Of a DNA stretch of 64,000 nucleotides, positions 43,201 through 58,200 are shown piece by piece. The stretch covers positions 1 through 64,000 of the forward strand of contig JAFZQG010000015.1 of assembly GCA_017550145.1 (NCBI GenBank), in the 5' to 3' direction. This DNA comes from Erysipelotrichaceae bacterium (lineage in GTDB: Bacteria > Bacillota_I > Bacilli_A > Erysipelotrichales > Erysipelotrichaceae). The position numbers and the translations under genes were made by a program. The notes beneath the pieces were generated by a model. The model saw only the letters and a list, made by a program, of their open reading frames with translations, searched no databases and was not told where the DNA came from. Position 1 is the first letter of the stretch. Each line of letters opens with the position of its first letter.

Positions 43201-46200
43201 AACTATTATGTAATAAAGGATACCTTTAGTAGCAATCAATCTATTAATTATGGATCTATAAGAATCACTTGTGATCCTGTAGTCGATAATAATGTAACTT
43301 ATGATTACAGTGGATATACTGGTACTTTTAATATTCCTGATGGCACTCATGTAACCATTACTTACTATACTCGTGTTCAAGGCGACACCGATCAGGAAAT
43401 AGATGTTAATAATACAGTAGAACTAGGAAAGATGATTGAATCTTCCTTTGTTAGTGCTTTTTCAACAACAGTAACTGAAACCGTTAAGATTAAGCCTGAT
43501 ATTAATGGCACCGGTGGAGTATATACAATCGGCCTTTATGTCTATGCTAACGGTCATATGGAACAAGGGCTTTCAGGAGCATCGTTCCGTCTGTTGGATT
43601 CTAATAAGCAGCCTATGACTTATCTGGCAGGCGATAAAGCTGGAGAAGAAATAACATTTACTACAGGTTCTGGCGGTGTAGACGGTTATGTATTAATTGG
43701 CCTTGATGAAGAAACTGATGGTGTTTCAATTCATAAGAACACACCTTATTATCTTGAAATGATTACAGCGCCTTATACGTTTGATGGAGAGAATTATATA
43801 TATTATCAGAAGGATAATACATACTATAGTTTCCTGGTTACAGACGATCCAGATTACAGTTATGGCGGAATATACAGCTACTTTGACGGCGATGTTTTGA
43901 AAGTGCGTTGTTATCCTGAAACAGGTGGTGTCAATGTTACAAAACGTTTCTCTGGCAATTACAACTTAACTAACGAACAGAAAAACGCTATTACATTTAA
44001 ATTACAGAAATATAATGCTGGCGAATGGGAAGATGTTGAAGAGCATGCTTACGGAGAGTTTTCTTATGGTTCCTTAAACTTTGATATAAAAGGATCAGAA
44101 CTGGAAGATAGTGAAGTTTATCGAGTCGTTGAAGTAAATGGCCTTCCTGAAGAATTGGAAGGAACGATTGATTTAAATACAACTTACAGTATTTCTTACC
44201 AGAGAAATGGTGAGCCGGTAGAAATACCATGGAATGAGTTCTTGGTAAATCCTGATGATGCTATCCAATTCAGCTATAATTTATCGTTCACTAACGAGTA
44301 TATTGATCATAAATTAACAATCGGCAAATTAGACGAGTTGACCGGTACAATGTTAAGCGGTGCGGTCTTCAAAGTTTATAAAGCTTTAGACGAAAGCAAT
44401 GAAATTACCTCATACGTTACAGGCAATGATGGTACATTTGATATAAAGAAAGGTGATACAAACAAATATCAAACTGATACTCTTTATTACGTACAAGAAG
44501 TTACAGCGCCTGCTAATTATATACTTTCAGATCAGAAGGTTTTTTTCTATTTCTCAAACAATAGTACAGCTGTGCCATCTGGTTTACCTGAAGGAGAAAC
44601 AGCTACTGATTTAACAACTAGATATAACTCTGTAATCGTCGCGGATAGAAAAGAAACAACAACGATCCCCGTAACTGTTACTTGGGGTTTGAATGGATTA
44701 GACGAATGGCCAAATAATGTTTCTAGCGTTATAATTGGTCTTTATCAGTCAACAAATGGTTCAGAACCGACAAAGGTATTAGACAATAATAATCCGAAAA
44801 CACTCACGCTTACAAAGACACAGTATTATGACAGGACGACTTTTGTAAACCTTCCTGCCCAGGATACGTCAGGAAACCGCATTACTTATTCTATTAAAGA
44901 AGAAGCCATATATGATAGTGAGAACAACAATATAATTACCTCTTATGCTCAAACAAACAGTATAAGTAGTCCTGGCTGGTATATTGTAAATAATCAGGAA
45001 GCAGTTAGTGTTGTTGTTAGAAAAGAATGGTATCAGATTGATGGACAGCTAATTAGCGATACAAGCGGAAAAGAATCAGTTACTTTTGATTTGTATCAGC
45101 TAACAACTGATTTTACAGGCGATGATCTTGATCGTTCGGAAGTAAGCGAAGTATTAGGCGATGCTACTCCAATAAAAACAGGATTAGTTCTTTCTTCTTC
45201 AAATGGCTGGACACAGGAAATCGATTCGTTAAAGAAGACTGATGGTACAAATAATTATTACTACTTAGCTTTGGAAACTGTTCCAGATAACCAGGAAGAC
45301 AGTTATACAATTGCTGATGAAGCAGGCGAAAACAGAACAATTACTATTAAAAATACTCAAACACCTTCAACTGTTACCATTAAAGCAAAAGATTTAAACA
45401 AGAAATATCTTGAAAACGATCCTGCATATGAGTTTTCTGCTTCTGTAATGGAAGATGGTTCAACAGTAAACATTACAGGATCAGACAGTGAATTTACTGC
45501 AACAGTAAGTAACTCCGGTAGCGTTACTGCTGAAATAGAATTTACTGTAACTCGTGTTGGAGGAGAAAATGTCGGAACGTATACAATAACTCCTTCAAGC
45601 ACTACTCTTCCAAGCAATTATAGAGTTCTATTTGAAACAGGCACATTAACAATAAGCCAAGCAGAAGTTACTGTAACAGCCGGTGCAGAAAAACGATATG
45701 GAAGCGAAACTCCGGCATTAGCAAAAGTAACAGGACTTCCTGATGGTGTTGATGAAAGCGCGATTTCTTACAGCGCTAGCTGGGAAGAAAACGAAGACGT
45801 TGGTGAATATCCTATTACTTTAACTGGAGAAACAGATCAAGGTAATTACAAAGTAACTTATGTAAATGGTTATATGGTGATTACCCCTGCTCCTGTAATC
45901 GTATCAGCTAATAATGCAAGTAAAATCTATGGCGATGATGATCCAGAATTTTCAGCAGACATTAGCGGTTTGTTAAACGATGATAATCCAACAGTTATTT
46001 CGTATCAAATTACTCGTGATATTGGCGAAGATGTTGGATCTTACGCTCTTGTTCCTGATGGAGATACTATTCAAGGAAACTACTCTGTTACATATAGCAA
46101 TGGTGAGTTCACAATTACAAGTGCTCCTTTAACTGTTAAAGTTGGAAACAGTGAAAAGACATATGGCGATGGCGACCCTGAATGGATTATTATTTATGAC

Positions 46201-49200
46201 GGATTACAGGGCGATGATGATGGCGATACACTTATTAGCTATAACGTAAATCGTGAAGAAGGCGAAGATGTTGGCGAATACTCTGTTACTTTGACAGGAG
46301 AAGCAGATCAAGGCAACTATTCAGTATCATTTGTTGATGGTACTCTTACGATTATCAGAGCCGAACTTAGTGTTAAAGCTGATAATATTGTTAAAGCTTT
46401 GGGAGTTGCAGAGGATCCATTATTAACAGCAACTATAACCGGTTGGACTAATGATGATAATCAAAACACATCTATTTCTAATGTAGATGAGAATACTGTT
46501 ACTTGGACTTATACGCGTAACGACAAAACTATTCTTTCTTTCACTCTGCAGCGCAGTGCAGGAGAAGAAGAAGGCGAATATGAAATAATTGCTAGCGGTG
46601 CTCAAGAACAGCATAACTATAATGTTTACTATGAGAATGGCAGTTTCAGCATTCTCTCTATGTTCAATGTTGATGTATCACAAGCAACAGTAGACCCAGT
46701 TGGTTCAGATACAGAGCAAACGTATAGTTATACTGCCAATGTAGAACTAGCCACAACAGGAATAGGTGGTTCTTATAATGAGAACGGTTTTGTTGATGGA
46801 AGCATGTCTTTCAATTTACCAGACACTTCTTCTGAAAATCCGAACACGAAGACATTGACTATTCCTGCTGGCGCGAAATTAACAGTAAAGCAGAATAATG
46901 AACATAGTAATTATTCAACATCTATTTTATTAGACAATAATGATTACAGTAGCGAAAACAACACATGTGTTATTGATGGTGTTGATGATTTCTATGCAAT
47001 CAAATTTGTCCATAGTCGCATTAGTATGAACGTAATTGCGATGATTACTGATGATACACCGCAACTTGTAAACGGTAGCAGCGGATACATCGGAATTCCT
47101 GAAGGCGAAGAAACTATAGATAGTAGTTTTGTTTCAAATTATAAAGCAAGAGTCGGTTATACATTACCAAGCGACAAGTATTATGTATTTACAAAAGCTA
47201 CTATAGATAATGATGAAGTACAAGCTATTCGTTATGACAGCGAGAATTCAAAATGGCAATATAAGCGCAACGGAACATATCATGATGTACCAGATGGCAA
47301 ACAGCTGACATTGTTATATAAATCAGCATATATCTGCAAGATTGGTAATACACAATTCTATACCTTGAACGATGCAATGGATTATGTTGCAAATACTTCA
47401 AATCGTACTGCAACAATAGAAATGTTATTAGATGATTATCCAATGCCTTCTACAGATAAGGTAGTTATTCCTGTAGGCTATGATATCACTATAACAACAG
47501 CTAGAAATCTTAGTGGCAAATTCACTATAAGCAGAGCTTATGATTTTACAAGTGGACATATGTTTGCCAATAATGGCGGTTCTTTGAAGTTTGATAATAT
47601 TATTTTGGATGGTAAAAATGTATCTGCTTCCGATGCCATGATACTAAATAATAATGCAAAAATTGCAGATGAAACATATACAGGTATACTGATTATTTCT
47701 GAAGATACTGTATTAAAGAATTCCGATGGAAATAATGGTGGAGCAATTTATATTTCAAATGGCGAAGTAACTGTTAATGGTGAAATATCAAATAACAATG
47801 CTGAACAAGGTGGTGCTATTTACGTTAATGGCGGAACAGTAACGATAGAAGGCGAAGATAGCATAATTAAGAATAATACTGCCGCAAAAGGTGGTGCAAT
47901 TTTTGTAGCAAACGGTGCTTTAAACATTAATAATACTTCAATAAATAACAATAGTGCATTATATGGCGGCGCTGTATTTACAACCGGTGGAACAACAACT
48001 TTAAATAACTTACAAATCACTGAAAATAATGCTACTTATGGCGGTGTTATTTCTATGACGGCTGGAACAGTAACAATTGATGGTGAAAATACCGACATCA
48101 ACAATAATACCGCTTCAGAAGGTGGCGTGGTCTATATTGAGGGTGGAACAATAAACATTTCAGCAGGCACAATTCAAAACAACACTGCTTCTATTAGCGG
48201 TGGCTTTATTTACGGCACAAATGGTCAGATAACAATTTCGGATGGGACAATTAAAGAAAACGTAGCTGAAAACGGAAACGGTGGCGCCATTTATTATATG
48301 GGTTCAGGAAACGTTAATATTTCAGGCGGATCGTTTACTGGAAATATTGCAAATAATGGATATGGTGGCGTATTATATCAGTCTGCAGGAACTGCGACTT
48401 TATCTGGTGGAACAATAGGCAAAGAAAGCGAAGAGAATAGAGCAATTAATGGTTCGGCAGTATTCGTATCAGATGGAGCATGTACATTTAATGGTGTTAC
48501 AATAAAAAACAATATAGCTACCAATGGCGGTGCAGTTGGAATAGAAAACATTACTGCAAGATTACATTTTTCTGGAAACACTGTTATAAGTGAAAATAAA
48601 ACCGAAACCGGAATAAAGAATAATGTATATCTGAATATTGATTCAGACACAATAATTAATACTGCAGGACTTGGCAATAATGCTAATATAGGCATTTATG
48701 TATCTGATGATTATTTAAGTACTCGTGGAGATGCATGTAAATCTTTTGGAGAATATTCAAACAGAGATGCTCAAAATTTAACAAAATTTACAAATGATAG
48801 AAGCAATGTATTAAAAGCATATTACAGCAATTATAAGTTAATTTGGAGCACACAAGTATATGTGAAAGTATATTATATTAGTTCATTTAATAATGTTTTT
48901 TCAACGAATTTTAAAGCCGGAACTACTGGTGAACAGAAATATTCAGGTAGTTTTTATCCAACTTCAACAGAGAATTCAATTTATGAATTAGTGTCACAGT
49001 TGTATAAGAATTTATATAGTAGCAAAGTTCCTTCAGATTCAGTATATGCATACACTTTTGCTAAAGATAAAAAGAATTTTGAACAATTTATGACAGAACT
49101 AAATTGGGATAGTCCGCAACAAAAGTGGAGATATATAAATAGTTCTACTTATGATTTTGGTAACACGTTGTGTATTTACTATTCTGATCCGGCGTATATT

Positions 49201-52200
49201 TCAATAACAAACAACTCTGGTTATGATTTAGAGGTTAATGACTTAACGGTATTACGAAACAATATCATTGATAAGAACTACGGTTATCCTACTGTTATTG
49301 ATTATCTTACTCAAGAAACATTAATTCCAATAAGAAGTTCATCTGTTTATAATTCAGTAAAGAACACAATAGTTATCCCTTCAGGAGGCTATGTAAAAAT
49401 ATTATTCCCTGGTGCTTGTGAAAGCGATTTTACAATATCGGGTAAATTTACAGGGGAATCTCCAAAGAGTATAACGTATACGTTGAATTCTCTGGGTGAG
49501 GAAGACGAGCAAGAAACAGATACCCTATATTCAGAAAGTGGCGATCTTATGTTCACATTAGGCGGAACCACTTTGGCAAAAGGCGATACTTTTGATGTTC
49601 TTTTCGGAAACCCGACACCTATTTGTAAGGTTGAAGATGCAAATGAAGAACACCCATTCACTAAACTCAAAGAAGCAATAAAGTTTATTACTGAAAATGA
49701 ACTTAGAACGGCTACTATAGAAATGCTAATGGATTACCTGCAGCCCGGAGACGATGTACTGATAATTCCTGAAGGATATAATATTACTTTAACTACCGCT
49801 GCTGCCAAGGGATCAGAAGAAGCCATAGGCAAGAGATACACATATTCTGGAGAAGATTCAGAAAGAGCTACTATTAGCCGTGACTCAACTAATGATGGCG
49901 CAGCTGTAATTGCAGAAGCTTATCCTGACTTGATCTGCGAAACAGAGGAAGATTGTAATTCTTCTTTGACAGTTAAATATCTGATTTTTGATGGTAAAGC
50001 ATTAGCTAAAAGTGGTAATGGCGGTGCGATAAGTACAAGAAACAATAAAGTTACAATAAGCAATTGTGATTTTAAAGGTTATCAGGCAAGCCGTGGAGGC
50101 GCAATCTTTGTTAAATGGGGCGCTCTGATTATTTCGGATTCTATTTTTGCAAATTGTATTACACGATCTGCAACTGGTATTGATAAAACTGGCGGCGGCG
50201 CAATCTGGACAACGGCAAAAGAATTGGAAATTAATAGATGCCAATTTATAAATTGTAGTTGTATTGCCGGACCAACTCAAGGTGGTGCGATTTTCCACAA
50301 TATTAGAAATGATGGCGCAGTAGTATATGATGGCAATAGTGAAGTATTCCCTACTAATTTTTCTATTGGCTCTATAACTAATATTGAAAATTGTAAATTT
50401 GAAAATTGCTACTCTGCGCTTGCTTCCGGAGGAACTGTTGAATCAGATGCATTAAATGTTTCGATTAAATACAGCTCGTTTAAAGGAAGTTATACAGGCA
50501 AAAGTAACGGCAATGGTGGTGCAATAAATATCTATGTTAACGATGGAGTAAACTACAATAACATTAATTCATCCTTAGAAATAATCGGCTGTTCTTTTGA
50601 AGATTGTTCAGCTCCAAACGGAAGTTCTCTTGGTGGCGCAATTCGTACTTTAACTAGAAATACAGTAATAAAAGACAGTACATTTAATAACTGCAGCGCA
50701 TATAAAGGCGGAGCAATTTGCGTAGCAAAGGCAACCAATTCAAACGTTTCTGAAACTAATTTTGAAGTATATGGAAGTACGTTTGAAAACTGTACAGCAA
50801 GGGCTGAAGATGGAGCTATTTATACATGTGCCTCAACTTTAATAATCAGTTCTTGTTTGGATATAAACAATCAAGAGCGGCACTCACTTTTCAAAAACTG
50901 TTCTGCACCTAAATATGGTGGAGTATGTCAAAACAAGGATTCAAACGGATCTAGTGCCACTATAGAAAAATCAATGTTTGAAAACTGTGTATCAAGTAAC
51001 AGCGAAGCTGGAGCGTTATACACAAAAGCAAAGAGTCTTAGCATAACCGGCATTGATAATACGACTACATTCAAAAATTGTACTGCTTCAACAAATGGCG
51101 GCGCTGTTTATCACAGTGGTACTACAGAAATACTAGCTAATGTTTCATTTGAAGAATGCAAGTCTAACAAAAATGGTGGTGGTGCATATTTAAGTGCTGG
51201 TTCGATTACTATTAGTGGTTCAAGTTTTGCAGATTGTTTAGCAACAAATTTAGGTGGCGGACTTTATATTAATCCTACAAATGGTAATAACATTGCAAAC
51301 ATAACTGGTTGTGAATTCTCAGGGAATGTTCTTTCGGCGCTTGATAGCTGTGGTGGTTCACTTTACATTCAACAAAACAAGGTAAAAATTTCTGGTGGTT
51401 CTATCAGCAATAGCGTTGCTGCTAATGGTGGTGGTATTTATCAAGCGTCAGGAACTTTATATCTTAATGAAAATGAAATATCAAATTGTAAGGCAAACAT
51501 TTCTGGCGGTGGCTTATATTCTAAAGGAACATGTTATTTGGGAGATATAGCGGATGCAAACGAACAAACAATAGAAAATTGTTATGCCGCAACTTCCGGT
51601 GGTGGCATTTATCATACTAACAATCTATATGCAAGAAAAGTAAATATAAATAAATGTAAAGCCTCAAAAGGTGGTGGTATTTATTCTTCTGCGTATATGG
51701 ATGTTTCTGCTACAAATGGAAGCGTTACGATTAGCAATTGTCAAGCTAAAAATATAACCATTAACGATGATAGAACCATAACTGAAGCAGATGGCTTTAT
51801 TTCTGATAACCTTGGCGGTGGTTTATATAAGAGTGGAAATAGTAATCTAGTTTTCAAAAATTCAGATGTAGTAATAGAAAAGTGTTCTGCTTATGGTGGT
51901 GGCGGTGTATATTATGATACTTCAGGAACATTTACATTAAATAAAGCAATTATTCAAAATAACTCGGCTGTAAACAATGGTGGTGGATTATACCAAAATT
52001 CAGGAATAATTAAAATGTCTACCAATGACTCAACTATTATTTCAAATGTTGCGATAGAAAATGGTGGTGGTATATATAAAGCTGATGGCAATTTAGAATT
52101 ACTTGGCGGTGTAATTGGCGGTTCGAGCGAAGATGCTAATATTGCAAATAATGGAGCAGGTTTGTTTGTTGCTGATAGTCAATCAGTTACTATCGGTAGC

Positions 52201-55200
52201 GTAAGCATTACGCATAATAAAGCTACTGCTGCGGGTGGCGGTATTTCTGTTGGCGGAAACAATACAAAATTGTATTTCCAAAACAATGCTGTCGTGCATA
52301 ATAATACAATGGGTTCTGAGGAAAACACTGTAACATGTAACGTTTATCTGGATCATGATACTAACGGTATTATCAATACTACTGGAACTCAATTAGGAAA
52401 TGGATCGTATATCGGAGTTTATTGTTCTGATGAACAGGATCCATCACACGGCTTTGCAGGTATGCCTTTTGGTACATATAATAAAACAGATAATCTTAAT
52501 CATTTCTTCAATGATAGAAGACCATATTATTATGGAGTCCAAGGCGGCACAGATAATCAGATAGTCTGGTCGACATTTGTATGCAAAATTACTGATAGCA
52601 ATGGCAAACTGCTGTATAAAGATGCAGACAAGACTATGCCGGCAATATTTACATTGCTGGAGAACGGTGCTAGCGATGTCACAAATAGTGCTTTCGGATA
52701 TATTCGTGACAACCGCACCCTCTATAACGATGACGGGTCTTGTACAGATGATTTCCAGATTCAAATGTTGGTTCAGGAATATTCACAGACTAGCACGAAT
52801 TATGCATATTTGAAAAACGGAAGGAAAATAACTCTTACAACAGCTTCTGCTACACCTGATGAAGAAGGATTCTATTACAATGGCGACCAGAAGCATCCTT
52901 ATGCAACTATTAAGAAGACTGTCGCTACGTCAAATATGATAAGGAATGATGGTGGCGAATTAACACTAAAAGATATTATTCTTGATGCAGGATCTGATTT
53001 ATCAGTCGAAACACGTCCTGAAATATACAGTGATAAAGATGGTGGAATTATTCAAATTGGAGAAAATGGTATTGTAACCATTGGCGAAAACGCAACTCTT
53101 CAAAACTCATATACAACGCAAAATGGCGCAGCTGTAGCTCTCACAAACAGAAATGCAACTCTTAATTTGAATGGTGGAACTATTAAGAATTGTGTAGCAG
53201 AGAAAAATGCTGGCGCTGTATATCTAAATGCAACCAATGATGTATTTAATTATTCAAGTGGATTAATTACAAATTGTTCCGGTACTAAAGGTGGAGCAGT
53301 TTATATAGAGAATTATGAAAACGCAAAGATGAATATGTCTGGCGGAACCATTACGAAATGTAATGCTACTACATCCGGCGGTGCTGTTGCAGTAGGCGGA
53401 TCAAATTACTCGTTATATTTCTCTGGTTCACCAGTAATAACTGGAAATACTTTGAATAATGAAACAAATTGTAATGTTCAGCTTGATCATGACAGCGTCA
53501 GAATTATAACTGCTTCTAATCTTAAAAAAGGTGCAGAAATAGGTATTTATGTTCCTGGTGAAGATGTTGAAGGATCTCAGTATTCAAAACACGGTATAGA
53601 AGGAACGCCATTTGGAATCTGGACAGATATTCCATGGCAAGATGATGGTACTGAAAAACCGTATTCTTTTGTTAATGACCGCAATACACTTCTTCGTGGT
53701 TCACAAGGAAATACTGATGACCAGAATATTTATTGGGCACAGAATTTCTTGTTAACTATTAATACAAATGTTATTAGTGACCTTTTAGCAGATAAAGATG
53801 TTATATTCAACTATACGCTAAAAGTTGATACTGATAAAGTTGTGGGAAAGACATTCAGTGATTATCACTTTAATGTTAATCGTGAAACAACTTTAGATAT
53901 GAAAGATGGAGATTCTATTACTATCTATTTCCCTAAAACAATTTTGCATACTGAGGAAGAAAAAATAGATTATTTCGTTGTAGTGAATTATACTGACGAA
54001 CAAGGTAATGATTATCATTGCACAATACAGAATAACGAAGACGAACCTGTTTCTGGAGTATTAGAAACTAGCGGCAAATTGGGCGAGAATCTTTCTCATA
54101 CCCCTCCTTCTGGTAGATCTTATGTAACATATAATCATTATCGCAATACTGTGAATATGACTATCAGCAAGGTAGTAACTAGTAAGGAAGAAGCAGATAA
54201 GGCTACAGAATTCTCATTTATTATAGAATTCGGAGATACCAGCATTAATAAAACTTATTCTGCTAAAGACGTTGAAGGTCATACGATTGAAGATGGAATT
54301 TCCTTTGTATCTGGTAAAACATCATTTGTTTTAACCGACGGTAATGCTATTACAATAGAAGGTTTGCCAACAGATCTTTCTTATACCATCACAGAAGATA
54401 TGAGCGGTATCGAAAACGCATCTCGTATTAGAACAAAAATAAATAAAGATGGAGATGAGATTACATCGCGTTCACAAACCGGAATTGTTAGTGGCAACTC
54501 GAATATAGTGTTTACAAATAATTTCATGGAAATAATCTGTAAGATTACTGATAAAAACCGTAACCTTCTTTATTACAGCGAGAGTAATGGTGACCTTGTA
54601 CCTGCAATCTATGACAATTTGTCAGAAGCATTCAATCAAGTAAATAATGGTGGATTAAGAAAAGCAAATGGTGGTAGTGTAACTGGTTTCTTAAGAATTG
54701 AAATGGTTGTTCCAGAATACACAACAAGTGAAATGGCAGTATTAAATAGTGGTAGAACAGTTACTCTGTCAACCGCTAAAGCAAATGATGAAGACGGATA
54801 TCCATACAGACCAAGCGGTGATGAAGATGATGGCGTATCTACGATTTATCGTGGCGATTTCACTGAGAGCATGATTGTAGATAATGGTGTTCTGACCTTA
54901 GATAGTATTGTCTTAGACGGTTCGAATGATGGTTCTATCACAGAAAATATAGCAGATGACAATGGCGGTTTAATAAGAGTTTATGGTTCTGCAGCTAAAC
55001 TTACTGTTAGCAAAAATGCGACATTACGCAATTCCAAAACTGACCTCAATCATAATGGTGGAGCAATCTGGGTAGGCAGTGGTGCTTCATTAGATATGAA
55101 AGGTATTATTGACAATTGCTCAGCAGCTTCAGGCGGTGGTATATTTGCCGATGATGGATTCGGAACGATTAATATTTCTGGTTCTGCAGATGACGGCACA

Positions 55201-58200
55201 GGATTAATCGCCAATTGTGAAGCTATTACTGGAAATGGTGGAGCAGTTAGCGCGCTAACTGGTTCAGCAGTCAATATTTCTAACGAGTCGGTATTAGCCG
55301 GAAACTCTGCATACAAGAATGGTGGTGCAGTATATTCAAAAGCAAATGTCGTTTTAAGAGGCTCTATTGGCACATCAGAGAGCGGAAATAGTGCACGTGA
55401 AAATGGTGGCGGAATCTATATGGATTCTGAAACAGTATTCACTATGTATTCTACAAGTACAATCGACAATAATACCTCTACTAATGGTGGCGGATTATAT
55501 ACTATAGGTGTTGCGCGTATTTCCGGCGGCAACCTCAGCAACAATATTGCCGATGGTTTAGGTGGTGGCGTGTATGTAGCTGAAGATTCTGAGCTTACTA
55601 TTTCTAGCTCGTCAACATTTATTGATAACGAAGCTGCTAGGGGTGGCGCTATTTATGACAATGGATATGTATTGATGAATAATGGTAGTCTTACTGGCAA
55701 TATTGCTTCAGAAAAAGGCGGTGCTGTATTTGTTGCTGACGACTGTACTTTTGCAATGTCTGGTGGTTCAATCAATAACGGCAATAAATCACCTGAAGGT
55801 GCTGTTTCTACTGGATTAAATAGTGTATTAAAATTCTCTAATAATGTGGTAGTTTCAGGTAATACCGGAAGCGATAACAGTACCGCTATGAATGTATATT
55901 TAGGTTATGATAGCAATGCCATTATACAAACTACAGGTCTTGGCACAAATGCAAATATTGGTGTGTATGTTGCGGATGGCCCTGAAAAGTCGATTTATTA
56001 TCAACATGGTATTGCTTCAAGAAATTTCGGTACATATACTGGAACTAGCATTAATAGTGCGAGATTGTCTAAGTTTGTTAACGACAGAGATAATGAATTA
56101 ACCGGTATGAGTGGTGCTGAAATACCTGATAGCGAAAACTTCTATATCATGTGGAAGGGCAAGGGTTTGAGATTAGCAGTTTATAAATATAAACCTGATA
56201 CAGATATTTCGAATTTAGAAGTAGATAGTAATGTTTATTTCACTCTTACTAATATACATGATGAAAATGACGATTCTGACGATGTTCAGGTTTGGTCAGG
56301 AAAGAGTGAAAACGATGGAACTGTATTTGTTCCTTGGGGTTCGATCGAATCCAAAGATGGTAATGTTGCTTCATTTGTTTCTGGAAATACTTACATTTTG
56401 AAAGAGACTAGGTCAAACAGCGATAATCCTGGAACAGTATTACCTGGAGGCTATTGGAAGTTATTGGTTGGAGACAATAACTTTGCTATCTGGACTACAG
56501 TAATTCCAACTACAGATCCAACCGAAAGAAACAGAACACACGATATCGTGCCTGCTGATGAAGACCATTTGTTCGTAGGTGACACTTTTGTGGTTTATAA
56601 TGACACAGAACCTAAGATTACCTTTATCGCAAATGGAGGAAAGTTTGCCGATGATAGTGTAGTCCATGAGTATAATATTGATTTTACAACAATGGAAATT
56701 AATCATAATTATACGATTGAGGAGAAAGATCCATTATACGGTAGCTATGTATTCTTGAAATGGGCAACCTGGCCATCACCAAATACACCTCCAGAGAGTG
56801 GTCAAACAATTGAGTATAAAGAGTATGGCATAAAAGGTGATGCTGATTCATTTAATATTACTTGGTTCCGTAATTCGGATAACGATGATTTAACTCTCTA
56901 TGCTATATGGGAACAGCCTGTGTGCAAGATTACGGATGCAAACGATAGATTACTCTACAAACAGGATGGAAGCCCTGCTGTATACAGTACTCTTGAGGAT
57001 GCTTTTGATGCAGTAAATAATGATAAAGCTTTCTATTATAATGCAGAAGGAACGAGTCGAGTTTACTCTACAATTCTGAAGATTAAGATGCTTAAAGAGA
57101 ATTATACTTTAGAGGAAGATGTAACTTTGACAAGAAATGAGTATAGAAATATAACTCTTACTTCGGCATTGAGTTCTGATAATGATGGTTATCCTGGTGT
57201 ATATGATGGAACAAATTCTAATACAGCAAGCGTCATTACTCGTGGAAACAATTTCAGCAGTTCAATGATTACCAACTATTTCAATCTGACGTTAACTAAT
57301 ATCGTACTGGATGGTAACTCTCAGAATGGAACTGTTGCAAATACAAACGGTGGCATAGTAAGCACTGCTCAATCATCCGCTGTTCTTACAATTGGCTCCG
57401 GTGCTGTTCTTCGTAACTCTGTTGTAATAAAGAACACTGATAATGAAAAAGGCCTTGGTGGCGCTGTTTATGCAATTAGAGGTTCAACGATAAATATTAC
57501 TGGTGGAACAATATCAGGTAATAAAGCAAACAACGGCGCTGGTATATACTTAAGCGAAGGTGGTACATTGAATATTTCCGGATCTCCTTCTTTCGGAGGC
57601 GGAAATAATATTCCATTAGGAACTGGTCAAGTCATAACCAATGGCGGAGTTGATTATAATTATGCTCGTCAGGATATTTATATTGAAGGCTATGCAGGTG
57701 ATGAAAAAGCCGTTACTTCTCTTGTTGTTAATGGACAATTAACTGGAGACGAAGGTTCTATTTGGGTATGGGTAGAAGAAGATCCGCATTATAAGACATT
57801 AGAACAATTTGCAAGAATTAAGAGTGGTCTATCTATATCTTCCGATTCCTTAAAAGTATTCAGAAATGCTAAGGATGATAGCGTAACAGATAATGACACC
57901 GAAACATATTTATATGGTACTGATGAAGGAGATATCAGCGGTTATGTATACTGGAGCGGAACAAGAGGATATGGAAGAGTTATTCTCAGGAAGATTAATG
58001 GTAGTTATTCGTCTTTGAGCGGAAAAGTATTCACTATCTATAAAGGCAATAGTACAAGCCCATATAGATTAAAAGACGGAACTATTCTTTCTTCGCTTGT
58101 TTCTGATGCGGCAGGTTGTATCTGGGTTGGTGAATTGCCATATGGAATCTATTATCTAGAAGAAATCGAACCGAATAAATGGTTCTATGTGATAGTAGAT

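Noticed and set aside
47700-57600. Dense short repeats (GGTGGT, GGAGCAATTTAT-like) resembling a repeat array or CRISPR
   Set aside because: They are in-frame codons for GGAIY/GGGIY turns of the beta-helix, of variable length and spacing, with no identical direct repeats or unique spacers.
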